This document shows positions 15,543 to 24,040 of a stretch of 27,085 bases of DNA, one piece after another. How positions within the stretch are numbered: the first letter of the stretch is position 1; each line of letters starts with the position of its first letter. This DNA is from Flavobacterium psychrophilum. Lineage in GTDB: Bacteria; Bacteroidota; Bacteroidia; Flavobacteriales; Flavobacteriaceae. The notes below the pieces were generated by a model. That model ran no database searches, was not told the DNA's origin, and saw nothing but the letters and a program-made list of their open reading frames with translations. A program made the translations under genes and the position numbers. The stretch lies in contig CAMBHH010000017.1 in assembly GCA_945866505.1 (NCBI GenBank), positions 1-27,085 of the forward strand, given 5' to 3'.

Positions 15543-17153
15543 ATGATAAAACGAGCTGTAGTAATTTTTAACGGACAAAAAATAATAATTTCTCCTAATG
15601 AAGAGAATTTGTTTAAAATTGCTTTTCCTATTCCGGTTGAATGCCAAAACAGTCCTTTTGATATAGAAATTACTTTTCAAAGCAGTATAAGTGTCATTAG
15701 AAATCACGATTACCAATGGATTTCAGCGGAAAAAAACTTTATAGCTGCCAATCTTGTTCCTAAAATTTTGAAATTATCGGATGGTAATTTTGTTCAGCCT
15801 AACTCAATGTTTGGTGTTTGGGAGTATAATAAAAAATATACTAACAAAATTATTTGGAGGCTGAATCATCCAGATGTTTCTGTAGTTGCTAAATATCAAG
15901 AAACCTCGTACAAGAAAAATTACTGTCAAAATCAACATCCAAAAACAACTCAAGCAATCACATTATTGTTTAGTAAACATGGTGCAGTCGAGTTTAGTCG
16001 GTCTAAAATTCCCTTTTCAGCTGTGGCTTGTTTTACAGATCATTGTGATTTTGACACCCCTAGAAATTTGAAATTACAACGCAATTTGCTAAAAGAGACT
16101 GGTGTTAAAGTTACCAAAGGTTTCTTTTTAAATCATTTTTCAAAGAGAGAAGATAATGCATCTTGGCAAAATGACTGTGAAGAATTGAAAATGTGGTTGG
16201 ATGATGGTCATGAATTAGCGTATCATTCCTTATCACAATCTATAAAATCCGATGAAGATAGCTTAACAGATTTCAGGAATTTTAAGCAAGTTGAAAATGT
16301 GGTTTCGTGGATTGATCATGGTTTTCAGCCTTATAATTTTTCATTGTTTGAAAACACTAAAATAGTTGATCAATATGAATATTTTGAAAAACTGGAAACT
16401 GAAAAAATTACAAATCATTGGAATTATATTGATTCAGGGACTTCCACTACAGGAGTGCTAAACCAGTTAAACCCAAATCATTTTACACTAGATAAGTTTT
16501 GGAAAGGCAACAAAGGAATGCCTTTTTTAAATAAAATTCAGGCATTCATTAAAAATTGTTTTTTTCATCATTATGTAGATGAAACATTAATCGATAATTA
16601 TAAGGCTATTTCTCAAAATATTAAAGATGTTTTTTTTAACTTTAAAATTAGAGAAATTCTTAAATTGCTTAAAAACGGTAGTAAAGTTTTATTTCCATTG
16701 TTGAAAGTTATTTTGTTCTGGAATAGTAGTAAAAATAAACCCTATCGTTTTGCCAAATACAATTCGATTGTTTTTCGGTATGCTGAAAAAAGAAATAAAT
16801 TGATGATTTTCCAAACCTTGGAAATGCTTGATTTTACGAAGTCATTATCACCTGCAAATATAGATGGGTTCATTCAGGAAAAAGGGCTTTTTATTGCACA
16901 TACTTATTTTTCAGTTCCTTTAAAATATCATTTGGGCAGAATGTTTTTAACAGAAGATTCAATCAATGAAAAAGTGGCGGATAATTTTATGTATTTGGGG
17001 CAAAAGATTTTGAGTAAAGATGTTTGGAATCCGACTTTAGATGAGTTGGTTCGTTTTTTGTGCAATTTTGAGAATGTGAATTTAGATGTGGATATTAACG
17101 GAAATATTATAGTTGTAAATGCTTCTGGATTAACCCACAGAATAGTAAGCTGA
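15543..17153 (+). CDS. NodB-like polysaccharide deacetylase family protein, divergent
   Basis: 536-residue protein with a recognisable but altered NodB (CE4) core in its middle. FTDHCDFDTPRNL (164-176) sits where motif 1 (the TFDD Asp pair) should be. DGHELAYHSLSQS (221-233) matches motif 2 (GHEIGNHTxxH), but the second metal-binding His is Gln232. The first 130 residues are beta-rich and have no signal peptide or anchor; the last 200 residues are basic, amphipathic and unassigned. CE4 enzymes remove N- or O-acetyl groups from glycans using a divalent metal. With His replaced, activity is uncertain. The start codon lies just after the dead GT fragment, and the end overlaps the FemAB-like gene by one base (TGATG). 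Cytoplasmic action is suggested by the lack of a signal. Confidence 0.6.
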   Translation: MIKRAVVIFNGQKIIISPNEENLFKIAFPIPVECQNSPFDIEITFQSSISVIRNHDYQWISAEKNFIAANLVPKILKLSDGNFVQPNSMFGVWEYNKKYTNKIIWRLNHPDVSVVAKYQETSYKKNYCQNQHPKTTQAITLLFSKHGAVEFSRSKIPFSAVACFTDHCDFDTPRNLKLQRNLLKETGVKVTKGFFLNHFSKREDNASWQNDCEELKMWLDDGHELAYHSLSQSIKSDEDSLTDFRNFKQVENVVSWIDHGFQPYNFSLFENTKIVDQYEYFEKLETEKITNHWNYIDSGTSTTGVLNQLNPNHFTLDKFWKGNKGMPFLNKIQAFIKNCFFHHYVDETLIDNYKAISQNIKDVFFNFKIREILKLLKNGSKVLFPLLKVILFWNSSKNKPYRFAKYNSIVFRYAEKRNKLMIFQTLEMLDFTKSLSPANIDGFIQEKGLFIAHTYFSVPLKYHLGRMFLTEDSINEKVADNFMYLGQKILSKDVWNPTLDELVRFLCNFENVNLDVDINGNIIVVNASGLTHRIVS

Positions 17154-18217
17154 TGGAAATAATTTATACAAAAGAGGAGAGGTGGTTAGAAAGGTGGGAT
17201 CACTTTATCATTCAAGAGGATAGAGGTTCTCATTTACTTCTTTCGGATTGGGTAAAATCTTTTGAGGCGTATGGATTTGATTATGAGTTTGTTATATATG
17301 TGGAAAATGATACTATTCGCGGAGGATATGCTGCTATAATTGCCAAAGTTTTTGTGTTCAAATTTTATATTGTTCCTTTTGGACCAATTGTAACCAATGG
17401 ATATGAGGAACAACTCAATGAATTAATTGGAACTGTTACTGTTAGAGCAAAATTGTATAATTCTTGTTATTGCCATATTACATTGCCTTTTTCGTCTATT
17501 CCTAATCGACATATTTATTTCGATTTACCAAAACTCTCTGCGCTTGGTAATGCAAAATATGGACATTTATTTAAGTATGTTTATTCTACTAATGGATTCA
17601 ATTGGATTGATTTAAAAGGATTTGATGAAGAATCAAAAATAATGACGTTAAAGCCAGCGGTACGGCGGAATATTAGAAATTCGTATCGTAAAGGCTTGGT
17701 TCTTGCAGATATGAACACTAAGGATAAGGTAGAAGAGGGTTATCGTCTATTTATTGAAAATTCCAAATTAGCTCATTATAGTATAAGAGAATGGAATGAC
17801 ATTAAAACAAGTTTGTTTAGTCTACTAGAAAAGGATGTTTTAAAAATGTTAGGAGCTTACAAAGATGGAGAACTTAAAGGAGCCATATTGTTAGTGAAAT
17901 CTGGCAGCTATTTTTCTTATATTTTCGGAGGTTCTAAAAAAGAGGTTCCTGATTTAAGAACTGGAGATTTTCTTCAATGGGAAGCCGTGAAATTATCAAT
18001 AGATAATGGTTTTGATGGGTATAATATCTCTTTGGGTGGATCGAAAGGTGTAATTGAATTTAAAAATAGTTTCAATACTGAGCAAATAGAATTCGAAAAT
18101 TCGAAATTCCATTGGATATTGAAACCCACTTTTTTTAGTTTGTTTATGTTTTTTGAAAAAAAAATGAAACCCTATAAAAAACAGATTGCAAAACTTTTGT
18201 CCAAGTTGAAGAAATAA
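17153..18217 (+). CDS. FemAB-like GNAT-fold acyltransferase
   Basis: 354 residues resembling the FemAB/CelD-type double-GNAT proteins that transfer amino acids or acyl groups to cell-envelope glycans. The opening SHLLLSDWVKSFEAYGFD matches the S-x-x-Q-W pattern of that group. MTLKPAVRRNIRNSYRKGL (about 164-182) is the basic helix before the second GNAT half. GDFLQWEAVKLSIDNGFDGYNISLGGS followed by GVIEFKNSFN is the characteristic C-terminal signature. The final 30 residues are basic and hydrophobic and may touch the membrane. It starts inside the stop of the NodB-like gene, so the pair is likely co-translated. Modification of the polysaccharide (aminoacyl or acyl group) is an inference from location; donor and acceptor are unknown. 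Confidence 0.75.
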   Translation: MEIIYTKEERWLERWDHFIIQEDRGSHLLLSDWVKSFEAYGFDYEFVIYVENDTIRGGYAAIIAKVFVFKFYIVPFGPIVTNGYEEQLNELIGTVTVRAKLYNSCYCHITLPFSSIPNRHIYFDLPKLSALGNAKYGHLFKYVYSTNGFNWIDLKGFDEESKIMTLKPAVRRNIRNSYRKGLVLADMNTKDKVEEGYRLFIENSKLAHYSIREWNDIKTSLFSLLEKDVLKMLGAYKDGELKGAILLVKSGSYFSYIFGGSKKEVPDLRTGDFLQWEAVKLSIDNGFDGYNISLGGSKGVIEFKNSFNTEQIEFENSKFHWILKPTFFSLFMFFEKKMKPYKKQIAKLLSKLKK

Positions 18218-18222
18218 GAATT

Positions 18223-18699
18223 ATGATAAAAAAATATTTAAAATATCTAAAAACAGTTTCTATTGATATTTTTATTTATAGAATGACAGAAGCCAATCTT
18301 TCGGAGTTAATTGATTTAGAATTTAATATTCAAAAAGAAAATGTTCCAAACTCTAAAAAAAGATATTTTATAACAGAAAATGGAGTTGTAGTTCATAATA
18401 GTTTTCTTTTTGAAAAAGCACATATTCTTAGATTACTTCAAAAAAATGGACCTGTCATTGGAGATTGTTATACCAATCCTGATTATAGGGGTAAATTCAT
18501 TTATCCTTTTGTAATAAACCATATTGCAAAGGAATTAATAGAAGAAAGAAAAAACACAGAAGTATTTATTATTGTCAACACTAATAATTTAAACTCCATA
18601 CGAGGAATAGAAAAAGCAGGATTTGAATATTATGCTTCTATTAAAGCCAAAAGATGGCTTTTTTTCTATTTTAACAAAAATGTTAAGAAAGTTGCTTAA
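18223..18699 (+). CDS. Small GNAT family acetyltransferase
   Basis: 158-residue GNAT-fold protein. The acyl-CoA site is seen in GDCYTNPDYRGKFIYPFVIN (about 85-104), a variant of V.P.YRGKGIG in which the last glycines are lost, and in VNTNNLNSIRGIEKAGFEYY (about 123-142), the Asn-x3-(S/A)-I-x-x-x-E-K-x-GF motif. The first 25 residues are basic. It lies 5 bases after the FemAB-like gene and is the last gene of the + strand cluster. A sugar or polysaccharide N- or O-acetylation role is likely from context only. Confidence 0.78.
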   Translation: MIKKYLKYLKTVSIDIFIYRMTEANLSELIDLEFNIQKENVPNSKKRYFITENGVVVHNSFLFEKAHILRLLQKNGPVIGDCYTNPDYRGKFIYPFVINHIAKELIEERKNTEVFIIVNTNNLNSIRGIEKAGFEYYASIKAKRWLFFYFNKNVKKVA

Positions 18700-18708
18700 A
18701 CATGATTC

Positions 18709-18728
18709 TTTTTTTATTCATAAAAAAA
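18709..18728. terminator. AT-only inverted repeat between convergent genes
   Basis: TTTTTTTAT (18709-18717), two bases, then ATAAAAAAA (18720-18728) form a perfect inverted repeat between the + strand GNAT gene (ends 18699) and the - strand SDR gene (ends 18781). Each strand ends in a run of seven T, so it could stop transcription both ways, but the stem has no GC pairs and would be weak. Confidence 0.35.
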
Positions 18729-18780
18729 CTGTTTGTGCTATAAACGGAACACGGATCACTAAAAACTAATCATTATAAAT

Positions 18781-19662
18781 TCAGCCCCTTTTCTTCGCCT
18801 TGATCATCATTTCCAACTGATCCCACAATTCCTCTGGAATCGCTTCGAGAAGGTTAAATTCGCCCGCGCCTTTCAACCATTCGCCTCCATCAATGACGAT
18901 CACTTCTCCGTTAATATAACCTGAGAAATCAGATACCAAATATGCCGCTAGATTCGCCAATTCCTGATGGTTTCCGACTCTTCCTAAAGGCACTTTTTTA
19001 GACATATCAAACTTTTCGGCTAGGTCGCCAGGCAATAGTCTGTCCCAAGCTCCTTTAGTTGGGAAAGGTCCAGGAGCAATGGCATTCGAACGAATACCGT
19101 ATTTTGCCCATTCCACAGCAAGACTTCGGGTCATAGCTAAAACGCCAGCTTTGGCAGCGGCACTAGGGACAACATAAGCCGAACCAGTAAAAGCATAAGT
19201 GGTTACAATATTCAATATTGTCGATGACGTTTGCTTGGTTTCTATCCAATGTTTTCCGAAAGCAAGAGTGCAGTTTTTAGAACCTTTGAGCACAATATCA
19301 ATCACAGTGTCAAAAGCATTGGCAGATAATCTTTCGGTTGGAGAGATAAAATTTCCAGCGGCGTTGTTGAGCAGTACATCTACTTTACCATACACTTTTA
19401 AGACTTCTTGCAACATGTTTTCGACTTGGTCGTAATGCCTTACATCGCATTGAACTGCCAAACAAGTTCCTCCTGTTTCGGTTTCGAGTGCTGCAGCTGT
19501 GGTTTGCAGTTTCTCTAAATCACGGGAACTAATGGCTACTTTTGCTCCTAATTCCATAAAATATTGGGTCATGGCTTTGCCTAGTCCGCTGCCGCCACCT
19601 GTTACAACAATTACTTTACCATTTAAGGCATCATCCCGGAGCATTTTTGCTGAAAAATCCAT
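18781..19662 (-). CDS. 2,4-dienoyl-CoA reductase-like short-chain dehydrogenase
   Basis: 293-residue SDR. It shows the cofactor motif TGGGSGLG at 21-28, NNAAGNF near 99-105 and VIVIDGGEW near the C-terminus. The active-site Tyr is replaced: the helix reads PSAAAKAGV, Ser-x3-Lys, as in DECR-type 2,4-dienoyl-CoA reductases rather than the Tyr-x3-Lys of FabG proteins. Members reduce 2,4-dienoyl-CoA esters with NADPH during breakdown of unsaturated fatty acids. A 3-ketoacyl-CoA or 3-hydroxyacyl-CoA role is the alternative. Its neighbour upstream is methylmalonyl-CoA mutase, consistent with acyl-CoA catabolism. The 77-bp upstream gap contains a palindromic operator candidate, so it may be separately controlled. 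Confidence 0.8.
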   Translation of the reverse strand: MDFSAKMLRDDALNGKVIVVTGGGSGLGKAMTQYFMELGAKVAISSRDLEKLQTTAAALETETGGTCLAVQCDVRHYDQVENMLQEVLKVYGKVDVLLNNAAGNFISPTERLSANAFDTVIDIVLKGSKNCTLAFGKHWIETKQTSSTILNIVTTYAFTGSAYVVPSAAAKAGVLAMTRSLAVEWAKYGIRSNAIAPGPFPTKGAWDRLLPGDLAEKFDMSKKVPLGRVGNHQELANLAAYLVSDFSGYINGEVIVIDGGEWLKGAGEFNLLEAIPEELWDQLEMMIKAKKRG

Positions 19663-19700
19663 AGTTTTATTTTTTAGAACTGTAAATATAAGTAAAATGG

Positions 19701-19720
19701 TTAGTATGCGTGCATATTAA
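19701..19720. promoter_or_regulatory. 20-bp near-perfect palindrome, candidate repressor operator
   Basis: TTAGTATGCGTGCATATTAA has half-sites TTA-x-TATGC and GCATA-x-TAA around a two-base centre; outside the centre only one base pair position differs from perfect symmetry. It lies 39-58 bases before the SDR start, in the usual place for a TetR-family type operator. TetR-like repressors commonly govern acyl-CoA degradation genes. The binding protein is not in the window. Confidence 0.5.
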
Positions 19721-19739
19721 ATGAAGAAAGAATGCATTT

Positions 19740-21860
19740 TTAGTTTAATAATATCTCCAAAATACTTATAGCTGCTTCACTAATTTTAGTTCCTGGGCCA
19801 AAGACTGCTACCGCTCCAGCATCGAACAGAAACTGGTAATCTTGGGCAGGAATTACTCCGCCCACAACAACCATAATATCTTCACGGCCGTATTTTTTGA
19901 GTTCTGAAATGACTTGCGGCACCAATGTTTTATGTCCTGCAGCGAGGGAGGAAACGCCAAGAATATGTACATCATTTTCTACAGCTTGTTTGGCTGCTTC
20001 GGTTGGAGTTTGAAAAAGTGGACCTATATCGACGTCAAAACCCAAATCGGCATAACCTGTGGCGACTACTTTGGCACCTCTGTCGTGTCCGTCTTGTCCC
20101 ATTTTAGCAATCATTATTCTTGGTCGACGGCCTTCTTTTAGGGCAAATTCGTCAGCTAGTTGTAAGGCTTTTTCAAAGCTTTTGTCGTCTTTTATTGCTG
20201 CGCTATACACACCATTAAAGGATTTAATTTGTGCTTTGTATCTTCCGAAAACAGCTTCTAGGGCATCGCTAATTTCACCCAAAGTGGCTCGGTTTCGCGC
20301 TGCTTCAATGGCTATTTCTAGTAGATTGCCTTCGCCGGTTTGAGCACAAAGGGTTAGTTTTTTGAGTGAAAGTTGTACTTTTTCGGTATCGCGAGATGCT
20401 TTAATTTTTTCTAATTGCTCGATTTGCTGCTTGCGTACCATTTGGTTGTCGACATCAAGAATCTGCAATGGATCTTCTTTTTCTAATCGGTATTTGTTGA
20501 CGCCGACAATAATGTCTTGACCGCTGTCAATTCTCGCTTGTTTTCGCGCCGCGGCTTCTTCGATTCTAAGTTTTGGAATTCCAGATTCGATGGCTTTTGT
20601 CATTCCGCCCAATTCTTCGACTTCTTCGATAAGTTTCCAAGCGTTTTGGGCTATTTTTTTGGTCAAACTTTCAACATAAAAACTTCCTGCCCAAGGATCG
20701 ACTGTTTTGGTGATTTTGGTTTCCTCTTGTAAATAAATTTGTGTGTTTCGTGCTATTCGTGCTGAAAAATCAGTTGGCAAAGCAATGGCTTCATCGAGTG
20801 CATTGGTATGCAATGATTGAGTTCCTCCAAAAGCTGCTGCTGATGCTTCGATAGTGGTTCGGGCCACATTGTTGAATGGATCTTGCATAGTCAAACTCCA
20901 ACCTGATGTTTGGCAATGAGTTCTCAACGCTAATGATTTATCGTCCTCAGGATTGAATTGTTTGACAAGTTTTGCCCAAATCATACGTCCAGCCCGCATT
21001 TTGGCAATTTCCATAAAATGGTTCATTCCGATAGCCCAAAAAAACGAAAGGCGAGGAGCGAAGTCGTCGATTTTCATGCCAGTTGCTAGCCCTGTTCGAA
21101 TGTATTCTAAACCATCAGCAAGCGTGTAGGCCAACTCAATATCAGCAGTGGCTCCTGCTTCTTGCATATGATAGCCAGAAATTGAAATCGAGTTGAATTT
21201 GTGCATTTTCTTGCTAGTGAATTCAAAGATATCAGCAATGATTTTCATCGAAGGAGTTGGTGGATATATGTAAGTATTTCGAACCATAAATTCTTTTAGA
21301 ATATCGTTTTGTATTGTTCCTGATAGTTGTTCTGGGTTTACACCTTGTTCTTCGGCAGCGACAATATAGAACGCCATAATAGGCAAAACAGCTCCGTTCA
21401 TAGTCATTGAAACCGACATTTCACCTAATGGAATCTGGTCAAATAATACTTTCATATCTTCGACTGAATCGATGGCCACGCCTGCTTTTCCTACATCGCC
21501 TACCACACGTTCGTGATTGGAATCATAACCACGATGAGTGGGTAAGTCGAAAGCTATCGAAAGTCCTTTTTGTCCAGCTGCAAGGTTTCGGCGGTAAAAA
21601 GCATTGCTTTCTTCGGCGGTAGAAAATCCTGCATATTGACGAATCGTCCAAGGACGGCGAACGTACATTGTAGTATAAGGCCCACGTAAATTGGGCGCAA
21701 AGCCTGCTCCAAAATCAAGATGTTCGAGATTTTCAATATCTTTTTCGGAATAGGTTTGTTTTATAGCAATCCCTTCAGCGGTTAAGATTTTTTTTTCTTC
21801 TAGCTCCTCGCTTCCAGCTTCCCACTTTTCTAATTTTATATGTTGAAGATTTTTTCTCAT
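19740..21860 (-). CDS. scpA: Methylmalonyl-CoA mutase, large (catalytic) subunit
   Basis: 706-residue adenosylcobalamin enzyme interconverting methylmalonyl-CoA and succinyl-CoA, normally paired with a small subunit. The N-terminal TIM barrel begins near residue 45 with [28 protein letters not shown], the classic substrate-tunnel segment. [18 protein letters not shown] and [12 protein letters not shown] follow. The C-terminal cobalamin-binding domain has the lower-ligand motif D-x-H-x-x-G at Asp590, His592 and Gly595. Both domains are intact. The oddity is the segment from about residue 10 to 24 ([15 protein letters not shown]), low-complexity and encoded by a 7-bp-periodic purine tract on the coding strand. 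The small-subunit gene lies upstream on the same strand, 294 bases away. Confidence 0.95.
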   Translation of the reverse strand: MRKNLQHIKLEKWEAGSEELEEKKILTAEGIAIKQTYSEKDIENLEHLDFGAGFAPNLRGPYTTMYVRRPWTIRQYAGFSTAEESNAFYRRNLAAGQKGLSIAFDLPTHRGYDSNHERVVGDVGKAGVAIDSVEDMKVLFDQIPLGEMSVSMTMNGAVLPIMAFYIVAAEEQGVNPEQLSGTIQNDILKEFMVRNTYIYPPTPSMKIIADIFEFTSKKMHKFNSISISGYHMQEAGATADIELAYTLADGLEYIRTGLATGMKIDDFAPRLSFFWAIGMNHFMEIAKMRAGRMIWAKLVKQFNPEDDKSLALRTHCQTSGWSLTMQDPFNNVARTTIEASAAAFGGTQSLHTNALDEAIALPTDFSARIARNTQIYLQEETKITKTVDPWAGSFYVESLTKKIAQNAWKLIEEVEELGGMTKAIESGIPKLRIEEAAARKQARIDSGQDIIVGVNKYRLEKEDPLQILDVDNQMVRKQQIEQLEKIKASRDTEKVQLSLKKLTLCAQTGEGNLLEIAIEAARNRATLGEISDALEAVFGRYKAQIKSFNGVYSAAIKDDKSFEKALQLADEFALKEGRRPRIMIAKMGQDGHDRGAKVVATGYADLGFDVDIGPLFQTPTEAAKQAVENDVHILGVSSLAAGHKTLVPQVISELKKYGREDIMVVVGGVIPAQDYQFLFDAGAVAVFGPGTKISEAAISILEILLN
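21797..21846 (-). repeat. Heptamer-periodic purine-rich tract inside the scpA 5' end
   Basis: On the coding strand the bases fall into 7-base units GGGAAGC, TGGAAGC, GAGGAGC, TAGAAGA, preceded by TCAACATATAAAATTAG. Since 7 is not a multiple of 3, the units encode the low-complexity part of the protein N-terminus. A related tract lies in the gap upstream (21970-22019). Confidence 0.55.
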
Positions 21861-21969
21861 TAGAATTTGACTTAATGGAGTAAGGTATTATGGGTTTAAT
21901 TTTTTTCTTTTCTTCAAAACTTTGGATTGTATTTTATATTAAGATGTAACAATTTCTTTTGCAATTTAC

Positions 21970-22019
21970 ACTTCTAATTTTCCACTTTAGGCTCCCGACT
22001 CCTAATTTTTACATGTTGA
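21970..22019 (-). repeat. Second heptamer tract and partial copy of the scpA 5' end
   Basis: The 18 bases at 22002-22019 (CTAATTTTTACATGTTGA on the + strand) match 21830-21846 inside scpA with one mismatch and one indel. On the - strand they are again followed by 7-base units such as TCGGGAG, CCTAAAG, TGGAAAA, TTAGAAG. It lies in the 294-bp gap (21861-22154) between the mutase subunit genes, where I see no gene and no clear promoter. Confidence 0.5.
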
Positions 22020-22154
22020 CTTTCTTCAAATACTATTATTCGGCATTTCTTAAGGTTATTTACTTTCAAAGGTTCTAAGTTGGGCAAAAACAGAGAATGA
22101 AAAGTACAATAGTAGCCAATAGATTCTAATTTGCCACGAGTTTTTATTTTTGAA

Positions 22155-23519
22155 TTAATTTTCTTGCTTTAGTCGGTCTTGTTCTACTTTTTCAGACAAT
22201 CGTTTTTCGATTATTGGTGAAATTAAGGTTTTTCGAGGTTTTATTTTTACAAAAGGAAACAATTCTAAATTGCTCTTCATTTGGTCTTTTTTGTTGGTAT
22301 ATTTGTTTGTTCCAACTAAGATTTCTATGCCCGAATCGAATAATTCCTGCTCCTTGTCGGCACTTTCCTGGATTTTCCTTTTGATAATCCCATCATTGAG
22401 TTGCTTCAAAAAACCGCCGTTGGCTTCAATGTCTTTGAATAAAACCAAACCTTTTTCGGCTAATTGATTTGTTAGACTTTCTATATAGTAACTTCCATCT
22501 GCAGGATTGTTGACTTTATCGAAATTACTTTCATGTTTGAGAATAAGGAGTTGATTTCGAGCGATTCTATCGCCAAATTCATTGTTTTTATGATACAAAG
22601 AATCGTACGGTAGATTGGCAATAGAGTCTGCTCCTCCCAGAATGGCACTCATACATTCGGTTGTGGTGCGAAGCATATTTACGTTATAATCATAAAGCGT
22701 TTTGTTGCGTTTTGTAGGCGAAACCAATAAGTGACAGTCGAATTTGTGGTTGTATTCTTTTGCAATTAGATTGAAAAGGACTCTTAGAGCTCTAAGTTTT
22801 GCAATTTCGAAAAAGTAATTTGTACCAACCGAAACTTCGAAAACTATGGGTTGGCTTATGGTTGTAATGCGGTTGAAGTATTCATTGGCGTGAGCCAAAC
22901 TATACCCAATTTGTTGCACCATGTTGGCGCCAGCATTTTGATATAAACCGGTATTTATACTGATTATGGGAACATTTGTTGAATCTGCATAAATCAAATT
23001 TAGCGTGTCGAAATTCGTTTTTTCTTTGGTCGAAAACCAATTTCCTGCTGCGGCTAATTGACCAACAGGATCGAAGTTGCAGTAAATTTTTGCTTTTTTT
23101 CCTTTGGATAAAGACTCTATTTTTTTTACAAAATCTTTAGAAAGGAAAGAAAGATTGAAATAAATAGTAATTTTTTCAATGTCAATGTTTTGCAACAGTT
23201 TAGCTAGTTCTATTTTTTCGTCATCGATGGTAAATCGGATACTTTCGGCACCTCGCTTGATACTATCTAGGGCTCTATAATTTGATTTTTCGAGGTCATG
23301 TACGAAGATGTTTTGGCAAATGGTAAAATCGGTTGCTTTTGTATTTATATTGGAAGGACCTGAAAATTCGTCTTTATGATAAAATGGTTTTACTTTGATG
23401 TCTTCAGGTGAATTCCAGATTAGGGTTTCGTTGTAATCGGCACCTTTGAGTTCAAATTGAATTTGTTGTTTCCATTGTTTGGAGGAAACTGGATTGAAGT
23501 CATCGAATAAATTTTTCAT
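22155..23519 (-). CDS. mutA: Methylmalonyl-CoA mutase, small (beta) subunit
   Basis: 454-residue partner of the catalytic subunit. The start MKNLFDDFNPVSSKQWKQQI and FELKGADYNETLIW match the family N-terminus. Middle segments YQNAGANMVQQIGYSLAHANEYF and FEVSVGTNYFFEIAKLRALR mirror the barrel of the large subunit, and DRIARNQLLILKHESNFDKVNNPADGSYYIESLT is the conserved late barrel region. The protein ends soon after the barrel and has no DxHxxG cobalamin domain, so it binds no B12 and acts as the structural subunit. Full-length small subunits from other phyla are about 600 residues; a short form is, as I recall, usual in flavobacteria. The frame stays open upstream of ATG 23519, but without another ATG or family similarity. 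Confidence 0.92.
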   Translation of the reverse strand: MKNLFDDFNPVSSKQWKQQIQFELKGADYNETLIWNSPEDIKVKPFYHKDEFSGPSNINTKATDFTICQNIFVHDLEKSNYRALDSIKRGAESIRFTIDDEKIELAKLLQNIDIEKITIYFNLSFLSKDFVKKIESLSKGKKAKIYCNFDPVGQLAAAGNWFSTKEKTNFDTLNLIYADSTNVPIISINTGLYQNAGANMVQQIGYSLAHANEYFNRITTISQPIVFEVSVGTNYFFEIAKLRALRVLFNLIAKEYNHKFDCHLLVSPTKRNKTLYDYNVNMLRTTTECMSAILGGADSIANLPYDSLYHKNNEFGDRIARNQLLILKHESNFDKVNNPADGSYYIESLTNQLAEKGLVLFKDIEANGGFLKQLNDGIIKRKIQESADKEQELFDSGIEILVGTNKYTNKKDQMKSNLELFPFVKIKPRKTLISPIIEKRLSEKVEQDRLKQEN

Positions 23520-23582
23520 GTGCTGCTTTCGGTATTGATGTCGTTTCGTTAGACAATTTACTTTTGTAATCTTCTCGATACA

Positions 23583-23614
23583 ATTCTGCTCAAAAGCAGA
23601 ATCACTTGAAGTGA
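23583..23614. repeat. Two adjoining inverted repeats in the divIC-mutA gap
   Basis: ATTCTGCT-CAAA-AGCAGAAT (23583-23602) is a perfect 8-bp stem with a 4-base loop. Next to it, sharing one base, TCACTT-G-AAGTGA (23602-23614) is a perfect 6-bp inverted repeat. No T-run follows on either strand, so a factor-independent terminator is unlikely. The 120-bp gap may be an intergenic repeat element. Confidence 0.6.
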
Positions 23615-23639
23615 CTTGTACTATGACTTAACTTCGAAT

Positions 23640-23972
23640 CTATTTTTTCACATCTTTTTCGATGGTGTCGCCTTCAAATTCTATGATATATAAGTCTTCG
23701 CTGTCTTTTTTCATATAATATTTTTCGCGGGCGTACTTTTCGGTTTGGTCAGGATTGTTCAATTTTTTGATTTTTTCCTGATCTTTCCTGATCTCTTCTA
23801 GGTAATATTCTTTGTTGTCTTTAAGTTCCTTTATTTGATTGTCTAAAACGCGATGACCAAAATACGAATAGTTGTCCAAGAATACCATCCAAATTACAAA
23901 CGACATTAGTACCCAAATGTATTTGTTGCTTAAGAATTTAAACCAAGTTTTGTCTTTGTATGGGTTTGTCAT
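23640..23972 (-). CDS. Septum formation initiator family protein (DivIC/FtsB)
   Basis: 110-residue bitopic membrane protein of the FtsB/DivIC family, which joins FtsL- and FtsQ-type proteins in the division complex. It shows a basic cytoplasmic start, one membrane segment at about 18-33 (YIWVLMSFVIWMVFLD), then a coiled coil through about 42-72 (NQIKELKDNKEYYLEEIRKD). The conserved end follows: EKYAREKYYMKKDSEDLYIIEF, the usual ARE-x-Y-x-M-K/P-x-x-x-E-x-x-Y/F box. Length and order are typical. It lies downstream of uridine kinase with a 181-bp gap that carries a hairpin, so it may have its own promoter. Confidence 0.92.
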   Translation of the reverse strand: MTNPYKDKTWFKFLSNKYIWVLMSFVIWMVFLDNYSYFGHRVLDNQIKELKDNKEYYLEEIRKDQEKIKKLNNPDQTEKYAREKYYMKKDSEDLYIIEFEGDTIEKDVKK

Positions 23973-24040
23973 AAAAACACACGATTGTTTTTAAATTATT
24001 ATTTTGTGAAATCCTAGTGCGTTAACCCTGATAGAACGGA

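Noticed and set aside
18671..18686. TTAACA-AAAA-TGTTAA hairpin as a terminator
   Set aside because: It lies inside the last codons of the GNAT gene and is not followed by a T-run.
19914..20732. Several + strand open frames of 60-94 codons opposite scpA
   Set aside because: They are antisense to a near-invariant mutase sequence and look like shadows of its codon pattern.
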